The translations under genes and the position numbers were made by a program. A stretch of DNA of 64,000 bases. Source: Actinocatenispora thailandica. GTDB lineage: Bacteria > Actinomycetota > Actinomycetes > Mycobacteriales > Micromonosporaceae. Within the stretch, counting starts at the first letter, position 1. Every line of letters begins with the position of its first letter. The notes below the pieces were generated by a model. The model searched no databases. It was not told the DNA's origin and was given only the letters and a program-made list of their open reading frames with translations. Below are positions 7,172-15,061 of the stretch, piece after piece. The stretch spans positions 3,904,198-3,968,197 of the forward strand of contig NZ_AP023355.1 of the NCBI RefSeq assembly GCF_016865425.1, written 5' to 3'.

Positions 7172-7882
7172 TACGCACCGCCGTGAAGACTTGACCAAGG
7201 GATGAACTTCCCCTTCGAACTCTTCCACTTATCGTCAATATAGTTTCCATACTGATCCGCGTCGTGCTCCCGCACCAGACCTTCTTCGTCTCACGATAAA
7301 CTTTCAATGCCGAACCGCCGTCTCCCTTTACGATCCTTAGTCCACCACGTCCCATCCGATCTACTCTTGTAGAAGGTGGTACCGAACGGTCGTCCTCTCT
7401 TCACATTGGAAGCTCCGGCCCTCGTTAGCTGCCGCGGACTGCGCTCCGCCGCCCGCGGGCAATTATGGACCAGTACCGACGCATTACCCGCATTCACGTA
7501 ATAGGTGTGCAGCTGGTCGTTACGGCGCTCGAGATGTACGCACGGATGCCAATAATCCGACGTACCTGCCCAGATTCCGATCGGAGCCGGTCCCCAACCT
7601 CCAGGCGCAGCGCCTCCACCCAATGATGGCTTCCGGCCTCCCAGAATCGATGGTGACCAGTCGTAGTCAGCCTCACGGGACCATGAAACGTCTTTATTGT
7701 GAGTACAATAAAGTTTCGGCCAGCAGTCGTTACGATGATGCCGTCGACGCGACGATAATCATCCTGGTTTTCATCGGGTTCGGCATTGAGAATCTTGTCG
7801 CCGATTTCGGCCTTGCTGATTGGCTTGGTAGTTCCGTCGGCCATTTCGACGGGTGTGTGTTGCCGGTGAAGGAGTGGCAGCC
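7171..7882 (-). pseudogene. displaced HINT plus C-terminal toxin tip, frame-disrupted
   Basis: This is the C-terminal end of a polymorphic toxin without its body. It opens with the HINT catalytic start 'CHSFTGNT', continues 'PVEMADGTTKPISKAEIGDKIL' (in two pieces of the motif), 'TTTGHHRFWE' and 'WVEALRLEVGDRL', and closes with 'LHTYYVNAGNASVLVHNC'. The toxin tail follows: 'TFYKSRSDGTWWTKD', 'DGGSALKVYRETKK', 'DADQYGNYIDDKWK', 'KGKFIPWSSLHGG'. Four breaks separate these pieces: an extra CA in the (CA)n run near 7845-7855, a short deletion near 7515 before LHTYYV, one extra base near 7322, and one missing base near 7289. The tail type resembles small nuclease-like tips common in actinobacterial RHS proteins, but I cannot name it. 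Confidence 0.75.
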
Positions 7883-8190
7883 GCCGCCACACCCCGGCCC
7901 GGGTTCCGGTCTGAAACCGCCGATGCGTTGTCGGTGCGGTGACCGCGAACTCGGCCGGCAGATGCCGCCAAGCACACCCGGAAGTCAGTACGTACACGAT
8001 CGCGGTGAACACCGCCCGGTCATCGAACAGACGCATCCCACCGCCCTGAGGGCGGCACTTCGGCACCGGCAGCAACGGCGCCGCGATCTCCCACAACCCG
8101 TCCGGAACAAGCCGCTTCGGCAGTCGATCATCCACAATGGATGATCATCTCACCAGATCAGACCTCAGCCATGTGAGACACGCCCTTAGC
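7881..8190 (-). mobile_element. truncated IS5-family insertion sequence
   Basis: The GTG at 8135 opens about 85 residues of an IS5-family transposase: 'LVPDGLWEIAAPLLP', 'DDRAVFTAIVYVLTSGCAWRHLP', 'RRFQTGTRAGVWRRL'. This is the N-terminal dimerisation/helical part; the DDE catalytic core is absent. The sequence changes directly into the HINT remnant near 7881. A likely element end, reading AGGGCGTGTCTCACATGGC on the minus strand, lies near 8167-8188. The other end is lost. The insertion separates the intact RHS-immunity pair from the displaced tip. Confidence 0.7.
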
Positions 8191-8279
8191 GCCACATCTA
8201 TTCCCATCAGTCATACCGCCCAAAGAAATATCAATCCGCACTTCACAGATCGGTGATGCATCCAATGCTTGAAACCACC
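8191..8279. other. AT-rich spacer after the immunity gene
   Basis: No gene is seen between the immunity gene and the insertion-sequence end. The stretch is AT-rich compared with the rest of the window, in line with the imported character of the tip region. Confidence 0.4.
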
Positions 8280-8549
8280 CTACAGCCCTTCGATTTGTTC
8301 CCCGATCGGACAGCTTGTATCACCAAGAAACGGCTGCCTGCTGCCGTCTTTTAAAACAACCACTGGCCCGTTTCCTACCATCGACGACATAAGATCGTGA
8401 TCCTCTAAGAATCTGCGAGTATTGTAGCCAAATACCCAGGCATTTGGATATTCGATACATTCGCCAATCACGATCTCCAAATTATGAGTCATGCGGACAG
8501 TCGAGTCGAGCAAGCATTGCGCCGCAACATAGGCGTCTTGAAAGATCAT
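8280..8549 (-). CDS. YrhB-like (Imm35-type) immunity protein
   Basis: An 89-residue protein starting three bases after the RHS toxin stop. It has 'ECIEYPNAWVFGYNTRRFLE' (seen as ECIEYPNAWVFGY and NTRRFLE), 'MVGNGPVVVLKDGS' and 'FLGDTSCPIGEQI', which is the YrhB/Imm35 layout known to partner papain-fold toxin tips. It would bind and block the papain-fold domain in the producing cell. Position directly behind the toxin, small size and low GC all fit. The ATG follows an AGGAC-type site. The family match is from memory of the pattern. Confidence 0.75.
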   Translation of the reverse strand: MIFQDAYVAAQCLLDSTVRMTHNLEIVIGECIEYPNAWVFGYNTRRFLEDHDLMSSMVGNGPVVVLKDGSRQPFLGDTSCPIGEQIEGL

Positions 8550-8552
8550 ATG

Positions 8553-11500
8553 TTAGTTTGTCCTAACAAATCCGAACCACTTAAATCCAGACCAATTCGC
8601 TCCCTTCCCAGTCTGAAAGTCTGGGAAGTTAACTCGCCCACGCTGAACGATAGCATTCCATACATGGGCGGAGGTGCCGCGCGTACCGTACACGATACCC
8701 CTAGCTCCGTCACCTGCCGCCAGCAGTTGAGCCTCGATCGCAGCTCTGCCGCTGACCTGATACATGTTCTGACCAGCATAGTCCACGATTGACTGCAATC
8801 CGTTGGGAAATGGCGCGTCCGGGCTTAGCTTGATCGCACTTGCAGGGTTTCCTGCCAAGGTAGAGTCGCCAGCGATAGCACACGAAACACAGTTCTTCCT
8901 ACCGCCAACAGAATTGACTGAAGATCCCGGGTCTTTCTTCGGCCCATCCCCGGGACCCTTGGAGGGGCGCTTCGATGGCGGTTTCGCTGATTTGTCTGCT
9001 GCTTTTTCAGCGTCCTTGGTCACCGTTTTTGCAGCATCCTTGGTTGCCGCCTTTTCGACGGTTTTTCCTACTTCTTTCTCGACCGTCTTTGCGACAGCCT
9101 TCGCAATGAGCTTTTCGCCGCCCTTGAGGACGGCTTTGCCGGCAAGTTTGAGGAGTTTCCCGCCGGGGATCAGGCCGATGAGCATGGATCCGCCGGAGAT
9201 CGCGGCGTTCTTCCACTGTCCTTCGGACAGGTACCAAACGGCGTTCGCTCCGTCGGCAATAACCCCGACGTACGGCATGTATCCGAGAAAGTCCAGGGTG
9301 CTGTGATCTCGGGTCTCGTTGCGGTGATGCGCTTTCGGGTCAGCTTCATACGCGCGGTTGAGCGGGTAGTAGTCGCGGCGCCATGCTGTGCCACCGGTGT
9401 AGCCGTCCATGAACCGCTCGTACTGTTCGTCGGTGGCGAACGCGGTGCTGCCAACGGCGTTGAGGAGCTGTCCGCTGGGGTCGGCGTGGGTGATGGGGCT
9501 GTTGTTGGCGTACGCGTAGCCGTTGAGTTGCTGCGGATCAGAAGGATCCGCGATCGGGTCGGCGGAGATGAACCGGCCGGTGTCCGGGTCGTACTGCCTG
9601 GCGCCGAGGGTGGTCAGGCCGGTGTCGGCGTTGGTGATGCCGCCGACGAAGCCGTGGTCGCCGATCCAGTCGGGCAGGGTGCTGCGGGCGGTGCCGAATG
9701 GGTCGGTGTAGCGGTAGGTGGCGTTCCGCGTCGTCGCGTCGACCTGAACGCTGTCGGTGCCGACCTGATCGGCGATCAACCAGGTGACCCCGGCCGGGGT
9801 GCGGACCCCGATGGTGGCGCCGCCGAAGCTGTAGTAGCGGGTCCCGGTCACGGTGCCCGCGGTGTCGGCCCGGAGCTCGGTGCCGTCGGGAAGCCACAGG
9901 GTCGCCGTCCCGTCGGGGTCGTGGCGGATCAGCTGGCTGCCGCCGGCGTCGTAGAGGTAGCTGGTCTGTTGGTCGCCGTCGTGGAGGGCAGCGAGACTGC
10001 CGTCGAGGTTCCAGTCGATGGTTTGGGTATTACCGCCGCGGCTGCGGGCGGTGGTATTGCCCGCCGGGTCGTAGGCGTAGGTGTTCTGTTCGACGGCGGT
10101 GGATCCGTTGCCGACGCTGGAGGTGGTGGTGGTCGACTGCAGCGTGTGCGGCTGAGCGGCGCCGGGGTTCGGGTAGTCGGAGACCACGGTGGTGTCTCCG
10201 CCGGCGATGTGTTCGGTTAGTTGGGTGCGGTTGCCGGTCAGGTCGTAGGTGTAGGTGTGCCAGTAGGCGCCGGTGCCGCCGAGTTGGTCGGTGGAGGCGG
10301 GCAGGGTGCCGCAGCTGCCGGGGGTGTCACCGTCCACACCGGACGGTTTGGGCGTCCAGGCATCGGTGAGCCGGTCCAGGTAGTCGTAGTCGAAGCATTG
10401 GGTGGTGGGTGAACCGTCGGGGTTGTCGACGGTCGAGGTGATGTTGCCGGCCGGATCGTAGCTGTAGCTGGTGTTGGTGACGGTGGTGGATCCGACGCGG
10501 ATGGCGTCGGCGTTGGTGAGCCGTCCGGTGGCCGGGTCGTGGGTGTAGTCGCGGCTGATGCGATGGTCGTAGTCGCCGTTGACCAGCTGGGCTAGGCTGC
10601 CGTCGTGGTCGTAGGTGGCGGAGAAGACGTAGATGCCCAGCCCGCTGCCCAACCCGGTGGCCATGCCGAGCTTGTCGTACATGGGGGCGACGGCTTCCTT
10701 CTTCAAACCGCCGACCGCGGGCAGGGTGGTCGCCTTCAGCGACCCATCCGGGTTGTAGGACAACGTGTCGGTGTAGGTGCCGGCCAACGCCCCCTGCGAC
10801 GAGGGGATCGTTACCGACATGCCGGTGGGGCGCCCGCCGGCGTCGTAGCCGGTCACGGCGGTGGTGTAGGCGTCTCCGTTGACGTAGCGGGTTGCCGCGG
10901 TGGGCAGGCCCTTGCCGCCTGCCAGGGTGTCGTAGGTCCAGGACACGAGTTGCGTGCCGTCGACAGAGTCCTGATACTCGCCGGTCTTCCGGCCGATCTC
11001 GTCGTAGCTGTACGCGATCGTGATGTCGCGGGCGTCGGTGGTGGAGGTGAGCTGCCCGAGGTTGTTGTAGGTGCTGGTGGTGGTGCCGGTGTCCGGGTCG
11101 ACGCTCTTGGTCCGGTAGCCGCGGGTGTCGTAGCTGTAGCGCCAGGCGTTGCCGGCCGGATCGGTCACGCTCGCCAGGTCGCCGCCGGGCGTGTAGGTGT
11201 AGGTCGTGGCGTCGTAGGCGCCGGTCGGAGTCGGGTTGTGGTACTGGCGCAGTTCGGTGGCCTGGCCGCGGGCGTCGACCAGGGTGGTGGTGGCGGTGCC
11301 GCCGGCCGGCGGGGTCACGTCGGTGCGGTCGGCGCCCGGGTAGGCGGTGGTGGTGCGCCACCTCTCGTCGCCCTGCTGCTTGAAGATCGCGGCGGTCTGG
11401 CGGCCCGTGCCGTCGTAGACGAACGCGGTCTCGGCATACGTTTCGGGTCGCCCGTCGACGCCGACGAGCGTTGCTGAGGGGCTCTGGTCGTTGTACCAGG

Positions 11501-14500
11501 GCTGCGAGGCCACCGCGGTCTGTCCGGTGGAGTCGTAGAGCGTGTCGGTGATCATCCGGCCGCCGCCGGGTGCCGGGGTCTGGGTCTGCCGTGGCCGGTC
11601 CAGCGAGTCGTACAGGGCGTAGCTGGTGACGTAATTGGTCGTGTTGCTGATCGTCTCGTAGGCCAGCGTCTTGCTCGTCACCACACTGACGGCGTCCTTG
11701 TTGATCTGATAGCTATAGGTGACGTTGGCATCGTCGGTGCCCTTGGTCCGGCCCGGCAGCCACACCGCGGTCAGCCGGCCCAGCGGGTCGTAGGTCTGGT
11801 CGGTACGCCGCCCGTTGGCGTCCACACTGGACAACGTCTGCCCGGTCGCCGGATCGAGCGTGTCGGTGGTCGCGTTGCCGAGGGCGTCGGTGACCGTCGT
11901 TCCGGTGACCGGGGCCCCGGTGGCGGGCGTGTAGCTGGTGGTGGTCGTGTGCCCCAGCGCATCGGTGACCGCGGTCGGCCGACCGTAGCTGTCATAGCTG
12001 GTGGTCGTGGCCGTCGCATACACCGCAGTGCTGCCGTTCCAGCTGTTGAGCGCTTCGGCCTTGGTCGGGTTCCCGACACTCACCTTCGCGCCCAACGCCG
12101 CCGAGTCGTAGTAGGTCCGCACATGAGACAGGACCTGATCGGGGGTCGCGGTCGAGTCACAACCGACGGCGTCGGTTTCCACCTCCGCCGGCCGGTTCAG
12201 GATCCACTTGCTGGTGTTGCGGGCGGTGTAGGTGGTGCGGGTGCATTTGTTGTCCGCGGCGGTGCTGGTGTCGGCGCGGTCGTCGACCTGCACGACCAGA
12301 CCGTCGTTGTTGAAGCTGCTGGAGGTGCGTTTCTCGCCCCAGCTGCCGTCGGACAACAGGCTGCGAGTCACCACGCTGCCGGTGTTGGACATCCACGCCT
12401 TGGTCGTCAGCCCGCCCAGGCTTTGGGTTGCGGTCGGGCCGCGGGCCCAGGGGCTGCTGATCACATCGGTGATCGGCGAGCCGCCAGCCTTGTCGTAGGT
12501 GAGCTGTTCTCGTTCGAAGCCCTGGTACTGCGGCGAGTCGGTGATCGTGCCGCCCTGCGAGTCGGTGACCGACACCGACCGGGTCGACCCGTCGGCCTGA
12601 TGGTCGCCGTCCATACCCCGCAGATACAGGTGCTTGACCTGCGATCGCACGCCGGAGGCGCTGCCGCTGCGGACGACCACGGAGGAGTAGCCGCGCCACT
12701 GTGACCAGGTGCGCATCGCCTTCGGCATCAGCCCGTTGGTGTCGTAATGCCAGGCGGCGTCGCCCTGATAGTCGTAGGTGGTGTCCAGATCGTCCGACCC
12801 GCCGGTCGAGTCGTGGGTGCGGACCTCGGTCACCACATACTTGTGGAAGTAGTCCAGCCGCTTGTCCTCGCCCGGCGGATACCAGTAACTCGGCTGACAC
12901 CGCAAGGTGTTGCTGTCCCCGGACGAGGGCATCGTGGTGCCCTGGATGCACTGCGGCTGCGAGTAGCCGATCGTGGTGACCGCACCGGTCTCGTTGACGA
13001 TGCCGGTCAGCCGGTACCGGTTGAGTGCGGAGAGTCCGTCGGTGGTGGTGTCGACCCGGTTGGCCATCTGGGTGCCGTCGAAGGTGACTGCCGGGAGTGC
13101 CGCGGTGCCGCCGTGCAGGCCGGTGTGGGTGATCGACTTGAGCCACAACGGCTTCGCGTCGTTGTCCCCGGTGTCCAGGAACGACTGACCCAGCGTCCAC
13201 TGGTCGACGTTGGCGTAGCCGGATCCCGAGCGGATCTTCGTAGTGATCGTGGTCAGCCGCTTGCGGGTGAAAAACACCGGCGCGTACTTGTCGGTACAGG
13301 TGTCGGTCAGACACGACTGGTCCCACGGGGTGTCCGGCCACGACGATGGATGATCGGTGTCGCAGGTCGTGCCCGGCGCGCACCGGTCCGCGGTGGTGAA
13401 CACGACCTTCGCGGCCGGATCGGTGTCGTAGGCGTGCCCGTCGCGGTAGCCGTAGTCAACCTCGGCCAACGACCCGCCCGGGTTGTAGGCAGTCTTTTTG
13501 GCGGCGTCGCTGTTCATGCCGTAGTAGCCGGTCTCGGCGTGGTACTTGTAGGAGATCGCGTTGCCGTTGACATCGACCGCGTAGTCCAGGTTCCACCGCC
13601 ACGCCTGATCACACGACGAGTCAGCGAACGCCGACGCGTGGCACGGATCGCCGGGATCGTTACCGAACACCGGCAGCGTCCACGTCGAGTTGGTCACCGC
13701 ATCACCCGACGACCAGCCGGGCAGCCGGTTGCGGCCGAAGTAGTACTGGGTGCCATCGACGGTGGTCACCCGCCAGTACTCGCCGTCGTTGTCGCCGTTG
13801 GTGGCGCCGGTCAGATGCTCGATCCGCGACCCGTCATCCTGCTGCGGCCGCCACGCACCCGAATCGCCGTCCTTGACCAGGACAGTCGCCTGGCCATTGA
13901 GCGACATGGTGACCGAGTCGCCGCCCCAGCACTGATCCGAGGTCTTCTTGTCGCCGTTGTTCGCGCCGTCGTTCTGGTCCTGAGCACACACCTTGTAGTT
14001 GCGCTGAATGAACCCCGACCACAGATCCCAACCGTCACCGATCCAGGACGGCTGGTTGTTGGTCGCCGAGGTCCGACCGTCAACCGTCTGCGAGTTGTAC
14101 GACAGCGCCAAGTCAGGCTCCGGACCCAAGCCCGGAGAGGGCACGCTGATCGGGTACGACCAGGAGAACGCACCGGTCTGCGCCGAGACCTGCCAGGACG
14201 CCGACGGAGCCAATGGTGTTGCCGCCGCGTCCCCGGTGCCGCCGGCAGTCCCCGCCGTCGCGGCCAGCACCGTCGGCGACCCGTCAAGCGTCACCGTCGC
14301 CGACAACATCGAACGGTCCGTGTCGTTGTCGGTCGGCAGCACCGTGGCTACTGTGCACTTCGGCTTGTCCGGGGTCGTCAACGCACACGCCGGCAGCCGC
14401 ACCAGCCGCAGCCGCGACCCGTACCCGGCACCGGCCCCCTGGGCAAACGACGAGTAGTCCATCGACACCCGCACCTGCCCGGACGCGCCATCAGCACCCG

Positions 14501-14990
14501 CGACGGTGAACGCCACCGACTCGCTACCAGCCAACTGCTGCGAAGTCTTGTGCCCCAGTATCCGGACGTCCACCTGCGACGGCGTGCTCTGCTTTGCCGC
14601 TCGTGCACCGGTCGCCTTCGACGGGCCGACGGTTACCGGGACCGTCGTGGCTGACTTCTTCGCCGCGGTCGACACCGTCAGCCGCGTGCGGGCCGCTTTC
14701 GGCCACGAGACGGCGGGCGCGCCATGGACCTCGTGCTTCGCAGAATCACCGGACACACGTCCCCGCGAGGCCGGAACGTCGTGCACCGGCAACGACGGCG
14801 CCAGCTTCGGCTTTGGCGCCTGAGCGTTGTTGGGAGCCGCCAATGCCGGCCCTGCCACCAACGTCGAAGCCAGCATCACCAACGACCCGACACCGGCGAA
14901 CAACGACTGCCTGCCACGCCGCCGCTGCAATTGCCTCCATCTGCGGCCACCCCGCATTTGTTCACTCGTGCTGTCCATCACCGACGCCAC
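8553..14990 (-). CDS. RHS-repeat polymorphic toxin with papain-fold tip
   Basis: A 2145-residue secreted toxin. GTG 14990 is chosen because GGGAGG lies five bases upstream. Order: positively charged N-terminus and signal or anchor segment (about 20-50); a region with 'WQVSAQTGAFSWSYPI' and 'LALSYNSQTVDGR', as at the start of TcdB/SpvB-like shells; many YD/RHS repeats (about 950-1750); the core-ending 'YDPDTGRFISADP' (about 1800); 'NGYAYANNSPITHADPSG'; a membrane-prone linker; a Lys/Ala repeat linker (about 1960-2020); and the tip. The tip carries 'NCVSCAIAGD' (catalytic Cys about 2032), 'AHVWNAIV' (His about 2109) and 'NFPDFQTG' (Asp about 2125), the papain-like Tox-PL triad. It would cleave or deamidate a protein in a rival cell. 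The immunity gene follows directly. Confidence 0.9.
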   Translation of the reverse strand: MASVMDSTSEQMRGGRRWRQLQRRRGRQSLFAGVGSLVMLASTLVAGPALAAPNNAQAPKPKLAPSLPVHDVPASRGRVSGDSAKHEVHGAPAVSWPKAARTRLTVSTAAKKSATTVPVTVGPSKATGARAAKQSTPSQVDVRILGHKTSQQLAGSESVAFTVAGADGASGQVRVSMDYSSFAQGAGAGYGSRLRLVRLPACALTTPDKPKCTVATVLPTDNDTDRSMLSATVTLDGSPTVLAATAGTAGGTGDAAATPLAPSASWQVSAQTGAFSWSYPISVPSPGLGPEPDLALSYNSQTVDGRTSATNNQPSWIGDGWDLWSGFIQRNYKVCAQDQNDGANNGDKKTSDQCWGGDSVTMSLNGQATVLVKDGDSGAWRPQQDDGSRIEHLTGATNGDNDGEYWRVTTVDGTQYYFGRNRLPGWSSGDAVTNSTWTLPVFGNDPGDPCHASAFADSSCDQAWRWNLDYAVDVNGNAISYKYHAETGYYGMNSDAAKKTAYNPGGSLAEVDYGYRDGHAYDTDPAAKVVFTTADRCAPGTTCDTDHPSSWPDTPWDQSCLTDTCTDKYAPVFFTRKRLTTITTKIRSGSGYANVDQWTLGQSFLDTGDNDAKPLWLKSITHTGLHGGTAALPAVTFDGTQMANRVDTTTDGLSALNRYRLTGIVNETGAVTTIGYSQPQCIQGTTMPSSGDSNTLRCQPSYWYPPGEDKRLDYFHKYVVTEVRTHDSTGGSDDLDTTYDYQGDAAWHYDTNGLMPKAMRTWSQWRGYSSVVVRSGSASGVRSQVKHLYLRGMDGDHQADGSTRSVSVTDSQGGTITDSPQYQGFEREQLTYDKAGGSPITDVISSPWARGPTATQSLGGLTTKAWMSNTGSVVTRSLLSDGSWGEKRTSSSFNNDGLVVQVDDRADTSTAADNKCTRTTYTARNTSKWILNRPAEVETDAVGCDSTATPDQVLSHVRTYYDSAALGAKVSVGNPTKAEALNSWNGSTAVYATATTTSYDSYGRPTAVTDALGHTTTTSYTPATGAPVTGTTVTDALGNATTDTLDPATGQTLSSVDANGRRTDQTYDPLGRLTAVWLPGRTKGTDDANVTYSYQINKDAVSVVTSKTLAYETISNTTNYVTSYALYDSLDRPRQTQTPAPGGGRMITDTLYDSTGQTAVASQPWYNDQSPSATLVGVDGRPETYAETAFVYDGTGRQTAAIFKQQGDERWRTTTAYPGADRTDVTPPAGGTATTTLVDARGQATELRQYHNPTPTGAYDATTYTYTPGGDLASVTDPAGNAWRYSYDTRGYRTKSVDPDTGTTTSTYNNLGQLTSTTDARDITIAYSYDEIGRKTGEYQDSVDGTQLVSWTYDTLAGGKGLPTAATRYVNGDAYTTAVTGYDAGGRPTGMSVTIPSSQGALAGTYTDTLSYNPDGSLKATTLPAVGGLKKEAVAPMYDKLGMATGLGSGLGIYVFSATYDHDGSLAQLVNGDYDHRISRDYTHDPATGRLTNADAIRVGSTTVTNTSYSYDPAGNITSTVDNPDGSPTTQCFDYDYLDRLTDAWTPKPSGVDGDTPGSCGTLPASTDQLGGTGAYWHTYTYDLTGNRTQLTEHIAGGDTTVVSDYPNPGAAQPHTLQSTTTTSSVGNGSTAVEQNTYAYDPAGNTTARSRGGNTQTIDWNLDGSLAALHDGDQQTSYLYDAGGSQLIRHDPDGTATLWLPDGTELRADTAGTVTGTRYYSFGGATIGVRTPAGVTWLIADQVGTDSVQVDATTRNATYRYTDPFGTARSTLPDWIGDHGFVGGITNADTGLTTLGARQYDPDTGRFISADPIADPSDPQQLNGYAYANNSPITHADPSGQLLNAVGSTAFATDEQYERFMDGYTGGTAWRRDYYPLNRAYEADPKAHHRNETRDHSTLDFLGYMPYVGVIADGANAVWYLSEGQWKNAAISGGSMLIGLIPGGKLLKLAGKAVLKGGEKLIAKAVAKTVEKEVGKTVEKAATKDAAKTVTKDAEKAADKSAKPPSKRPSKGPGDGPKKDPGSSVNSVGGRKNCVSCAIAGDSTLAGNPASAIKLSPDAPFPNGLQSIVDYAGQNMYQVSGRAAIEAQLLAAGDGARGIVYGTRGTSAHVWNAIVQRGRVNFPDFQTGKGANWSGFKWFGFVRTN

Positions 14991-15061
14991 CGCGTCCTCC
15001 CACACCGGTCACGGCGCCCACCGGCGCCCCCACACTCGATCAGTCATGCTCTGACGTCGGC

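Noticed and set aside
7171-7882. toxin tip as an intact gene broken only by sequencing errors
   Set aside because: At least one break is an internal deletion of conserved HINT residues and another is a CA expansion; these are not single-base G/C run errors like those in prfA or atpD.
12747-14654. 635-codon open frame on plus
   Set aside because: Antisense shadow of the RHS gene; composition Arg/Val-rich, no start signal.
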